Shown one piece after another: positions 1-19,117 of a stretch of DNA of 64,000 bases. The position numbers and the translations under genes are program-made. Position 1 is the first letter of the stretch. Every line of letters begins with the position of its first letter. The stretch is from the NCBI GenBank assembly GCA_003254925.1, contig QANZ01027320.1, positions 330,674 through 394,673 on the forward strand, given 5' to 3'. The DNA is from Chamaecrista fasciculata (Eukaryota > Streptophyta > Magnoliopsida > Fabales > Fabaceae). A model generated the notes under the pieces. That model was not told the DNA's origin. It saw only the letters and a list, made by a program, of their open reading frames with translations, and made no database searches.

Positions 1-380
1 TCCATTGTTCGCGTAAATTTTTTTATTTCGAATTTTCAACCTATTTAAAAAAAATTTAAACTTAAGTGATTTTATGAGTAATTTTATGTATAATTACAAA
101 ACAGAAGTGAGGCTGATTTAAATCCAACTGACAATCTATTTTCAATGAATTGTTAGTAAGGAAATATTCACATAGCAGGTGTTAATTTTAGATGAGATAG
201 ATTCCATTGTTCGCGTAAATTTTTTTATTTCGAATTTTCAACCTATTTAAAAAAAATTTAAACTTAAGTGATTTTATGAGTAATTTTATGTATAATTACA
301 AAACAGAAGTGAGGCTGATTTAAATCCAACTGACAATCTATTTTCAATGAATTGTTAGTAAGGAAATATTCACATAGCAG
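1..380. repeat. Tandem direct duplication, 202-bp period
   Basis: Bases 1-178 recur at 203-380 with no difference that I could see by eye; a 24-base spacer (179-202) lies between them. The left copy is cut by the window edge, so the true unit may be longer. No coding potential is visible. A recent duplication or an assembly duplication would both look like this. Confidence 0.85.
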
Positions 381-2771
381 TGCATGAGCATTCACAAGCC
401 ACATTCTTCATATCATGCATTAAAAACTAAATGTTTTTTTTTTTTTTAGATGTATACAGCACAGAGATACAACAATATCATTTTCTTCGCTACAACTAAT
501 AGATTAGATATAATTGTTCAAATAGTTTTGAGGTAAGAAGAAAAAGAAGAAAGACCTTAATGCAAAATAATAAAACTTTTGAGAGATTAATATTAATTTT
601 CCCCTTTTTCATATATATATATATGTAAATGTATTAACAGAGTGATTTTCTGAATGAGTTTCAGATAATAGATGGTAGTTACTTTGAGGATTTTATTTCT
701 TGCCAACACATTAAAGTGTTGCAGGGCACTTCACACTCATTTTCATTTTTAATTCCTTAATCGAGTTTCTATTTTAGAATTACATCCATAAGCCAAGTTA
801 TACAAGATAACATAATAATTAAATAGTAAGAATTAAACAAGATTATATTTTCAAAATTACAAAAATATATCCAGATATAGAGATTTTTTTTTTTTTTTGC
901 TCAATCAAATATAAAGATTAAGAAAGAATGCAATTTAAAAACTGAAGAACATCATTGATAATATTGCCTACTACCTCTCTTCAAAGGAGAATAGAGGAAA
1001 ATGAAAGACTAGTCTTACAGTTGTTACAAATTCTAAACTCTATTTTGTTTTCCTTAAATGTGTTTCATTGTTTCACGATTTATTTAAAGCAAAGAACTGT
1101 AAAAACCAGTGTTTTCAATCCAAAAAATATTTTTTTTCTCAAGTCATACAGTTTTATATGATTTTTCGATCCGAATGAAAAAAATCGTAGTCCTAGTATG
1201 TTAAATAAGATTTCGATTTCATATGATCTTATGATTTAAAATCTCAGTTGTTAATAACTTTGATTAAAACAAATTCCAAAATAGTTGTAAAATGCTCTGC
1301 AGAACCGAGTTTCAAAGAAAAGGAAAAAAGAAAAATATACGAGGATATGATTTTGAGGCCAAAATGTTAAGTTATTTGCAAAGCAATGAAAATATGGTTA
1401 TGTTTAGAGTTAGTTAAAAAGTATTTTTGGTGGAATTTACCCTTTCCATCACTTACTGATGATGATTCACCAGCAGTTTCTATCACTTGAGAAATCATAG
1501 ATATGACATTAAAAGCATTTTAATATTCATAGAGTGATTTAACAACTGTAAAGCCTGCAATAAAAAAATATTAGTGGTATGAAATTTCAAAGTTTGTTTC
1601 CTTTTTGGCTTCTTCTATAAGTACTAAGCAACTTCAGTGTTGCCACCTGCCTATCATTAGAACTGTGACTGCTATCTCACAAACATGTTTTAAAAAATAA
1701 AGGGATAATGTCGTTGGTTCTGATGACCTAAAGTCCTAAAGTTCACACGTTTGATCCTAATATGAAATTAGGTTTTAGGTTTGTCTCCATTGAAATGACT
1801 GTCAAGTTACTGTTCGGTTATCAGCAGGGACAGGTGCATTTGAAAAAATAAAGAGAGAACTATTAATTCGATTCTTGAAAAATTATTAGATTAACAATTC
1901 AATTTTTAAAATATTAAAAAATACAATTAAGTCTTTGAAAAATCCTAACGAGAAATTTTCTAGACCTTAAAAGAACTAGACAGCATGCAATATATTTTTA
2001 TTAGTCTATGTGAAAATGGGTCATGTCCTAATTCTGTTACTTTTGGATAGAAAAGACTTCCTGGGACCTTTTTTGCTAACGGAGCAAATTACATACCCTT
2101 ATTTGTCACTTTTTAAACCATTTATGTAAATGGGTCAAACCATAGGGATCTTTTGTGTAATTTATCCTTACTTTTAATGCCAAAAAAAAATGCTGACAAT
2201 AACATATTGTGTTATCAACTAATTGGTATAAATATTGGTATATCATCAATTTAATTAAAATTTAGATAGAGAGAATAACATTAGTAAAAAAACAAATTAA
2301 TATTGTAATTGACCAAATTAAAAAAAAATTAAGGGATGAACTATGAAAAAAAATAAATACGTGAAGAATTTTGGTCTTTTAAAGTTAACATATTAAACTT
2401 GTGATTAAGCCTTAGTCTAGAAAGTTATCTTGTTATACATTCAAATATTATGGTACTAAAATTGTAATTAAAACTGTAGTTTCTAAATGGAAAGTATATT
2501 TTCTATTATAGAAGTTAGGAGTCTTTGAAATTTTGAAACTTCTGTCTTCTTTTGATGAAAAAGGAGGATTTTCAGTCCAATCCATTTCCACTTGTCTTTC
2601 CGAAAAAAATATAGGGCCCTCCAGTTTCACCTACTCCCAACTGAGGAATTTTTTTCTCCTTAATTTTCAGTTCAGTCACATTCATCTACTCTTCCACTTT
2701 GTCTAACAGAAACAGTAAAATTATGATCTTTTCTTCTTAAGAAGCAGAATGGTGAAGGTTTCAAAGTTGCC
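381..2771. other. Non-coding region upstream of the first receptor kinase
   Basis: AT-rich sequence with no open frame that resembles a protein. It should contain the promoter and 5' leader of the S-RLK at 2772. Just upstream of that start an out-of-frame ATG at about 2750 overlaps the real start and could act as a small upstream ORF. Segments around 2070-2165 and 1690-1840 look like worn transposon remnants but I cannot define their ends. Confidence 0.5.
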
Positions 2772-6996
<4,225 letters not shown>

Positions 6997-7035
6997 TTAG
7001 GACTTGTGCATCTGAAAATCTACTGAATTCGAAAA

Positions 7036-7672
7036 TGAGAAACTACTTTTTAGTTCTCATATTTGTTTCAAAACTATCATTTAGTCCTTGGACATTGGAA
7101 ATATATCTTTTAATCCCTATTATTTTTTTTAGGAAACTTACTTTTTAATCTCTGAATATGTATTGAGTCAACTAATCAATCTCTGAATAATCAAAATAAC
7201 TCGATCCCTGAATTATCGCAATCGTCAACGATTTGATCTCTAGATCAAATTCAATGACCAAAAAGTATAAATTCACTTCAAATTATAGGATCAAAAAGTA
7301 TAAATTGTATACAAATTCAGGGATTAAAAGGTAAAAAATCACTTTAAATTTAGGACCAAATAGTTGACTTTTACAATATTTCAATGACCAAATTGTGTAT
7401 TTTGATTATTTGGGGATTGAATTAGAGTGTTGACTCAATTTAAATTGAGAAGACCAAATGGTAGGTTTTCTCTTTTTTTTTTTTTTTTTTTTNTTTTTTT
7501 TTTTTTTTTTTAACAAACATTAGCTATTTAGTCCTCACGGATAATGATTCAAAAACTAAATAGCTGACGTTCGTAAAAAAAAATATCAAAGAGCAAACAG
7601 AGTATTTTCAATATTTAGAAGCTAATTCACAATTTTAAAATAAATTTAAGGACTAAAAAAACATTTTCCCTT
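7036..7672. mobile_element. Nested foldback elements 3' of S-RLK1
   Basis: Two foldback repeats appear nested. The outer pair runs from 'gaaactactttttagt' near 7038 to 'ggactaaaaaaacat' near 7665. The inner pair runs from 'aaacttactttttaatc' near 7135 to 'ccaaatggtaggttttctc' near 7470. A long poly-T run with one N (7493) lies at the inner right end. The inner element resembles the one at 28621-28967 in S-RLK4. There are no coding frames. Confidence 0.55.
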
Positions 7673-7854
7673 CAAAAATTAAACCTATTTTATTGCAACT
7701 ACAAATGAAGGCTAGCAAGAAGATGTTCTGTATAATGAATATCTCTGATAAATCAAACCAAATTCAATCTCTACAAACATTCTGATGATAATGATTCTTT
7801 TACATGCTTTCTTTAACAAGTCTGAAGAAAATGATACAGTTGAACAGTAATGAG

Positions 7855-8064
7855 TCAAGGTTCATCCAAATCCCCAAGAATAAGCAACAACTGATTGGTA
7901 GCCTCACAATAGCATTTCTTGTAAGAACAATCTCTGTTAAATTTGAAGCATTTGTAAGTGAATGAAACACTTGATGAATTTCTATTCAACAATGAATATT
8001 TGGATGAAGCATGAGATGAGCAAAAAAGACAGAGCACCAATGTCCACATCATAAAAAATTTCAT
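7855..8064 (-). CDS. Possible small secreted cysteine-containing peptide
   Basis: A 69-aa frame starting at the ATG at 8064 (an in-frame ATG at 8121 would add 19 residues). The N-terminus MKFFMMWTLVLCLFCSSHA is hydrophobic and ends in a plausible signal-peptidase site (SHA|S). The remaining roughly 50 residues hold four cysteines spaced C-x5-C-x4-C-x-C. It sits alone on the minus strand between two S-RLK genes. I do not recognise the family. The layout recalls plant cysteine-rich peptides, and the self-incompatibility pairing of an S-receptor kinase with a small Cys-rich ligand is known elsewhere, but here that is only a thought. It could also be a chance frame, since nothing in the sequence proves expression. 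Confidence 0.35.
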   Translation of the reverse strand: MKFFMMWTLVLCLFCSSHASSKYSLLNRNSSSVSFTYKCFKFNRDCSYKKCYCEATNQLLLILGDLDEP

Positions 8065-8397
8065 GATTCCATTTCTTTTGTTGAAATTTCTATAATCAGC
8101 TAATGGTCTCAAAATTTTCATAATTTTAATTAAAAGAATCTCTTAAAAAATCTAAATTTACATCAAAAGCACTAAAAATCTAAGAGTGGGGTATGAATAT
8201 GGTGCCATGGAATTTATAATAGAGTGGACTCTGTCTTTACTCTCCTTCTCAGTACCTTCCTATCACAGCCACACAAATTATTATCAGTCCCTGCACACAT
8301 AACTAATCAAATAAATAAACTTGACCCCACAAACAATATTCTCTATCTATATATAGTATAGTGTATTAATCTCCACAACATCTATCTATGTAATTTG

Positions 8398-12698
<4,301 letters not shown>

Positions 12699-13658
12699 AG
12701 TTCTACACTCCACGCAGCGATTATCAAACGTAACTACTTATATCTAATAGATTTTCTAAAATTTTATCATATGCGTTTAAGTCTTAGTTTAAGTTTAATG
12801 TTTAGGTTCTGAGAAATAGATAAATAGGTATCTTATCTGTATTAAACATTTGTTATAATAAATATTTATTTTTATATTTAAATTCATATATTGAAGAATT
12901 TGAAATTGCAATAATTGAAGATTATTGAAGTTAGAAGTGTTCAACTGTTCAATTCAACTGGTCAACTCACCAAACCAATCAAACTCGCATGTTTGGTTTA
13001 TTTGGTTTAGTTTGGTAGGTTGATTTAGTTTAAAAAAATGAGTTGCAAAGATTTAAATTAAATTGCGAGTTTCAAAATTTTGAACAGGTTCAATTCAACC
13101 CATTGGAAACCCATCCTACTTTTTTTCTTTTTACTAATAATCTAAAACACTGTGCATATATTTCACGAGAAAATTTTATACAATGCAGGAGGTATTACCG
13201 TATTACTCAATTAGTATTAGTTAATTGAAAGTGTCAAAATTTAGCTTGCTTTGCTGGTTGCTGCATGTCAATTTTAGCTTCTTTAATTGAGTAACTCATC
13301 ATAATAATAAGAAATTTTTTTTATCAAAATTTAAACCAAAAGCATTACAAGATTTAAAAAAAATTATAAAGTGAAGTATATTAACTTTTCGGTTGTCCAA
13401 CCTTTTTTTTCTTCAATTCTGTCCAAATCATTTGGTTGGAAAACGATTTGACTCTTTCAACGTTTGTTTGTTTTTTGGTTTAACGTTTTCCAAACCTTTT
13501 TCTTGCACGGGTCTGAGTGAGTAATAGTGAACCATTGGACTCAGTCGCATAGCAAATTGAAAGCCAATAGGCCATCACTGTCAAGATTGGCAGGTCGACA
13601 AAGTAATGTCAATATGGGCCCTTTAGTCATGCTCTGCTTCATCTTCATGACTTGAGAA
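12699..13658. other. Intergenic region, nothing recognised
   Basis: AT-rich sequence with no open frame resembling a gene. A short purine/pyrimidine alternation near 12960-13030 ('ttggtttatttggtttagtttgg') is simple sequence only. Confidence 0.5.
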
Positions 13659-14909
13659 TAGACCTGTTCATGACCACAATGGATTACTTGGCCCATGAGT
13701 AATTATCCATCAAGTAATTACCCATTAAGTAAACAATCAAGTAATTACCCATTAAGTAAAAATGAGATGTGAGCTTAAAAATTAGACCTACTCAATAACT
13801 GCCCAAACTTATTGAGTGGTCCAGTTAATACTCAAATACTACCTGATACTACCCAAAAAACTTAGGCTGTGTTAATACTCGATACTATCGGAGCCGAATT
13901 TTTCCAGACAGGCCGGCCGGAGGCGAATATTTTCAACCGGGGCGGGCCGAGCCGAATTTTTCTGACTGAGTCGGTCCAAGTCAATTTTTTTCCGACTGGG
14001 CCGGCCCAAGTCGAATTTTTCCGACCAGGGCGGCCCGAGTCGAATTTTTCTGATCGGGCCAGCCTGAGCCAAATTTTTTCAACCGGGCCAGCCCGAGCCG
14101 AATTTTTCCGACCGGGCCGGCCCGAGCCGAATTTTCTCGGACAGGCCGGCCCGAACCGAATTTTTTCAACCGGGGCGAGACGAGTCGAATTTTTTCGACC
14201 AGGCCGGCTCGAGCCAAATTTTTTTGACCGGGCCGGCCCGAGCCGAATTTTTTTGACCGAGCCGGTCCGAGCCATTTTTTTTCGACCGGGCCGATCCGAG
14301 CTGAATTTTTCCTGACAGGTGGCTCGAATCGAATTTTTCAATCGGGGTGGGCCGAGCCGAATTTTTTCAAACGGGCCGGCCCGAGTCGAATTTTTTCGAC
14401 CGAGTCGACCCGAGCCGAAATGTTTTTACTGGGTCAGCCTGAACCCAATTTTTCTCATTGGGTCGGCCCGAGCCGAAATTTTTCTACTGGGTCGGCCTGA
14501 ACTCAATTTTTCTCACCAGGCCGGCTCGAGCCGTTTTTTTCGACCAGGGTGGATTGAAATGAAATTATTTTCTGCATTTTTGTATCAATCTGTAATTTTT
14601 TAGACTATTTTGGACTGAAATGAAATTTTATTGTATTTTTGTACCAATCTGTAATTTTTCAGACTATTTTGGGCTGAAATGACATTATTTTCTGCATTTT
14701 TGTATCTATCCATATAATTTTGTGAAATGAAAAGAGAAAAGAAAAACTCGTTGGACTACCGAAGCTTAAATACTTGGGCTTGGGTATATACTTGATCCAT
14801 TGTGATGGGTAAAAATTTATTTGAGCTTAGACCTACTCCAAGCCCATTTATATAAAAATCCATTGGACTCAAACTTGAGTAACCCAAACTTGACACATGA
14901 ACAGGTCTA
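13659..14909. mobile_element. TIR element filled with a GC-rich 29-bp minisatellite (copy A)
   Basis: The ends are a perfect 14-bp inverted repeat, TAGACCTGTTCATG at left and CATGAACAGGTCTA at right, in the style of plant hAT non-autonomous elements. No clean 8-bp target duplication follows. Inside, about 13890-14540 is a tandem array with a unit near 29 bp carrying 'gccgaatttttccgacc' plus 'gggccggcccga'. After it come about three copies of a roughly 67-bp AT-rich unit containing 'gactgaaatgaaat' and 'caatctgtaatttttt' (14550-14745). Long open frames on both strands across the array come from the repeat and are not genes. Confidence 0.65.
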
Positions 14910-15583
14910 GGTCTACTTCAGAATATGACAATGCAATTATCACTTGAGAATATTAGGAATGATCATTGGTAAGGATTTGTTACGTTACGATTATGCTAGT
15001 TTTTGTGTAATGCCTAAGTGGGACTATGGAGTTTAGTTGTCTACCCTTTGCCCCAATAAGGGAATATCAGATACTGTTTCTTATTTCCTTTATTCCATTC
15101 CTACCTTTGTTTCTTCTTCATATCTACTATATTATATCAATTATACTAGTAGCAGTAACAAAGAGAAAGATTAAGAAAAAATTATCTTGAATTTTGCGAT
15201 AGGGCAAAACTTACATCAAGTTCTCTACATCTTTGCTATCAAGTTATCCAATCAACATTTACACGTGATAAAAATTTTATATATGACCAATCATAATAGA
15301 GAGAGAACATTAAACACCACTTTTTGCATAACCAATCATTGAAGAGAGAGAATGTAATTAAGACTTATGATTGGTGAAACTTAATGGCAAGGATGTAGGG
15401 AACTTGATGTAAACTTTATCCTCTGCAATATGGGTGTTGATTGATTTTGTTAACTTTGACTGCGTTTCTAAAATTTTTATTTGTTCCTTAAATTGTTGTT
15501 AATAAATATCATTTTTGATATTGGTTTAGTCTTTACAGAAATTCTAAAATATAATAGTTGACAGATTAAAAAAATATCTTGGG
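14910..15583. repeat. Flank duplicated downstream at about 17183-17612
   Basis: This stretch, apart from the MITE at 15202-15421, recurs at about 17183-17612 with scattered differences, so it and the minisatellite element were duplicated together. Landmarks in both copies are 'gggactatggagtttag', 'agtagcagtaacaaag' and 'atgggtgttgattgatttt'. No coding content is seen. Confidence 0.75.
15202..15421. mobile_element. 220-bp MITE present in one of two duplicated copies
   Basis: The left end GGGCAAAACTTACATCAAG and right end CTTGATGTAAACTTTATCC are inverted repeats with few mismatches. Flanking 9-mers tttgcgata and tctgcaata agree at 7 of 9. The paralogous stretch near 17450 reads 'gaattctgcaatatgg' without the element, so the empty site is visible in the same window. 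Terminal features and the 9-bp duplication suggest a Mutator-type origin. Confidence 0.8.
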
Positions 15584-15626
15584 TAAATTACAAAATAGGA
15601 TCCTGTGGTTTGGCCCTGTTTCACGC
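15584..15626. mobile_element. Truncated end of a GGGTAAATT-family MITE at a duplication breakpoint
   Basis: The sequence begins GGGTAAATTACAAAATAGG and then stops abruptly where the copied S-RLK2 segment begins at about 15627. Only one end of the element is present. The other copy of this flank (near 17612) does not contain it. Confidence 0.6.
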
Positions 15627-16304
15627 TGATTGGATGTCTGACTTGGCATGCTGACATGGAGGACATTAGGACATTCCCACATGCGGGTCAAGATTTGTAC
15701 GTGCGTGTGGATGCAACCGAATTAGGTATTTTTGTTGTGTTTATTATTTCTTGAAAAAAACCTATATGCAGTTCTTTATATGCTTGTTGTGAGCTTCTTT
15801 CAATCACAACTCATAAGCTTTTATTATATTCACTCTTCAATGATTGGTTATGCAAAAAAGTGTCTTTAATACTTTCATTTTATCATATGATCAGTCATGC
15901 AAAACAAATTTACCGCGTATCTTATATTAATTGGAGAATCTTATAACAAAGATATAAGAAATTGTATGCAAATTTTGTCCTTATTTCTCTTACTTCTTTG
16001 CATGTGTATGAAAATATAAGAAACACTTTTATATATATATATATAGTAAGTAAAATACAGTTTGAAAGAATATATACTTTATCAGTTTGATTTGTTAAAT
16101 AATTGGATATGAATCCAACTTTGTTATATTTTATTTGCAGCAAAATATACAAGAAAGCCCATTGGTTCTCTTTCCAAGAAGGGAATGGTGGCTCTCATCG
16201 CGATCGTTACTATATGCTTGATTTTGTTTATGGTGGCCTTTTTCATGTATTGGTTTGCAAAGGAGAACAAAAAAGGTAAGCTATATATATATATATATAT
16301 ATAA
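15627..16304 (+). pseudogene. Stray copy of S-RLK2 exon 1 end, intron 1 and TM exon
   Basis: This block matches about 9555-10226 of S-RLK2: the end of the PAN region (as in TWHADMEDIRTF), the donor after GAATTAG, the intron with its AT microsatellite, and the whole TM exon up to its donor. Substitutions and small indels separate the two (for example 'tgctaccga' against 'tgcaaccga', and a rearranged patch near 15880-15920), so this is an old real duplication and not a simple assembly echo. It ends in an AT run and an N at 16305. No kinase exons follow. Confidence 0.85.
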
Positions 16305-16305
16305 N

Positions 16306-17182
16306 GGTGTGTTAATACCCGATACTACCGGAGCCGAATTTTTCCAGACAAGCCGGCCCGAGCCGAATTTTTTCAACCGGGGCAGGCCGAGCCGAATTTT
16401 TCCGACCGAGTCGATCCAAGTCAATTTTTTTCCGACCGGGCCGGCTCGAGTTGAATTTTTCCGACCGAGCCGGCCTGAGCCAAATTTTTTTGACCGGCCA
16501 GCTCGAATCGAATTTTTTCAACAGGGGTAGGACGAGTCGAATTTTTTCGACCAGGATGGGCCGAGCTGAATTTTTTCAACCGGGTCGGCTCGAGCCAAAT
16601 TTTTTTGACCGGGCTGGCCCGAGCCGAATTTTTTCGATCGGGCCAGTCTGAGCCATTTGTTTTTCGACCGGGCCGGCCTGAGCCGAATTTTTCCGGACGG
16701 GTGGCTCGAACTGAATTTTTCGATCGGGTTGGGCCGAGCCGAATTTTTTCGAACGGGCCGGCCCGAGCCGACATCTTTTTACTGGGTCAGCCTGAACCCA
16801 ATTTTTCTCACCAGGCCGGCCCGAGCCGTTTTTTTCGACCGGGGTGGATTGAAATGATATTATTTTCTGCATTTTTGTATCAATCTGTAATTTTTTAGAC
16901 TATTTTGGACTGAAATGAATTTTTTTTTGTATTTTTGTACCAATCTGTAATTTTTTAGACTATTTTGGACTGAAATAACACTATTTTCTGCATTTTTGTA
17001 TCTATCCATATAATTTTGTGAAATGAAAAGAGAAAAAAAAAAAACTCATTGGACTAAGCTTAAGTATTTAGACTTGGGTATATACTTGACCCATTGAGAT
17101 GGGTAAAAATTTATTTGGGCTTGGACTAAAAACCCATTGGACCCAAACTTGGGTAACCCAAATTTGACCCATGATAAGGTCT
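16306..17182. mobile_element. Minisatellite element copy B
   Basis: Copy B of the element at 13659-14909, lacking about its first 205 bp. The 29-bp GC-rich array runs about 16330-16845, followed by the same AT-rich 67-bp units (16850-17000) and the right end 'catgataaggtcta', which is a degraded version of the copy A end. It begins next to the N at 16305. Confidence 0.65.
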
Positions 17183-17857
17183 ACGACAATGCAATTATCA
17201 CTTGAGAATATTAGGAATAATCATTGGTATGGATTTGTTACGTTAGGATTATGCTAGTTTTTGTGTAATGCCTAAGTGGGACTATGGAGTTTAGTTGTCT
17301 ACCCTTTGCCCCCAATAAGGGAATATCAGATACTGTTTCTTATTTCCTTTATTATATTCCTACCTTTGTTTCTTCTTCATATCTACTATATTATATCAAT
17401 TATACTAGTAGCAGTAACAAAGAGAAAGATTAAGAAAAAATTATCTTGAATTCTGCAATATGGGTGTTGATTGATTTTGTTAACTTTGACCGCGTTTCTA
17501 AAATTTTTATGTGTTCCTTAAATTGTTGTTAATAAATATCATTTTTGATATTGGTTTAGTCTTTACAGAAATTCTAAAATATACAAGTTGACAGATTAAA
17601 AAAATATCTTTTTTGATATTAAATTAAGAATCTGTCACCTTGCAAAAATTAAAATTATTAATTTATTTTGATCATGACACAAGAAGCTACGCATTTATTA
17701 GCCGGTTGGAGGAAAATGAGTGGGTCAAAGAAGTCATCGTTGACCCTACCTCACTCTAAATTCTTCTTAGCAAAAATACATCATCTCAGGCCAAAACAAA
17801 AAAACAAAATACAACATCTCTGTTTTCCTCTGTTTTACTACAGAGCTCCTTCCAGGC
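17183..17857. other. Duplicated flank and upstream region of S-RLK3
   Basis: 17183-17612 is the empty-site counterpart of 14910-15583. From about 17613 the sequence is unique and should hold the promoter and leader of S-RLK3. No other gene is seen. Confidence 0.6.
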
Positions 17858-18743
17858 ATGGGACTTATCATGTGTACAAACATCCTACCCATTTTTTTTC
17901 TCGTATTTTCAACCTTGTCTGCGGATTTTTTGACTACCACAGATTCACAACATCCTAGTAACACAATACTATTCTTTCCAAATTCAGCATTCACCATTCA
18001 GACTCAAAAGCGAAGAAGGGCTCAAGAATCAAAGTGTGATGCTTATAACTACTGTGGAACAAATGCTATCTGTGATCCCTATGATTCCCCAATTTGCAGC
18101 TGTATGAGAGGGTTCAAACCGAAGAACACAGACGAATGGAATCGGCAAAACTGGAGTGGTGGATGTGTGAGGAAGGCATGGATGAACTGTGAGATTAATG
18201 AGAGTGGGAATGATTGGTTTTGGAAAGTGGAGATGATAAGAGTGCCAGATTTTGCAAGGCCTTCTTTTGTTTCAGAGGACACTTGCAGAATTCAGTGCTT
18301 AAGAAATTGCTCTTGTATAGCATATGGTTATGATGTTGGGGTAGGCTGCATGTCATGGTCTGGAAACTTGACTGACATAGTCAGATTGTCAGGTGGAGGA
18401 GTTGATCTTTATCTCCGTGAACCTAATTCGGAGCGCGGTAGGGACGACAATAACTCAATTTTTTATGGGTAAATTATGTCCTAGTGGTTGGGGCTATCTA
18501 CGGTATCTTGTGGTTTAAAAAATTACAAATTAAGGCATGTGGTTTGCATGGTTAAAACATTGGGGCCATTTCGTCAAAAATTAACTACAGATGACAGGTG
18601 AAAATTTCATTTTGGTTTGGTCCTTAATTAAGGACTGAGCTGAGATTTTCAAGTACCGTCTATTGTTAAATCACAAGCCCCAATTTTCACATTTTTGAAT
18701 CACAAGATATCATTGTATAGATAAACTAAATTACGGGGACCAT

Positions 18744-19117
18744 TGATACAGACAGTCTCAATCTCTAATAGGGAAACAAACTAAAAGGGAAGGAAATTAC
18801 AAATGGAGAGGAAGAAGATGAACAAATGTAGAGTGTGCATCAGCTTTCCAAGGAAGAAAAGGAAAGATATGCAACCACGAAGCCCTTCTTCGAGTCAAGG
18901 GTGAACTCCACTGCCAACAAAGGCATTACAATCAACTAGCATGCCTCTAGACTCTTCACTCCAACCCTATATACACTGCCAAGAATGACCAATAGGACCC
19001 ACGGTTTCTTGAGCCCAAATCTCATAACAAGATTTTCATTTAAATCCTTGGCCCAATATTGATAGTATCACATGTATAAGGCCCATCTCAACCCAATATT
19101 AAGCATATCACGTATCA
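18744..19117 (-). repeat. LTR (3' LTR on the element's own strand)
   Basis: 374 bp, TG...CA ends, apparently identical to 21597-21970. It is preceded on the minus strand by the purine-rich tract near 19118-19135. Confidence 0.92.

Noticed and set aside
13862-14603. Long overlapping open frames on both strands (up to about 159 codons) rich in Arg, Pro and Phe
   Set aside because: They lie in the 29-bp minisatellite; six-frame openness follows from the repeat composition and no protein family is recognisable.
16312-16898. Similar overlapping open frames on both strands
   Set aside because: Same minisatellite, copy B.
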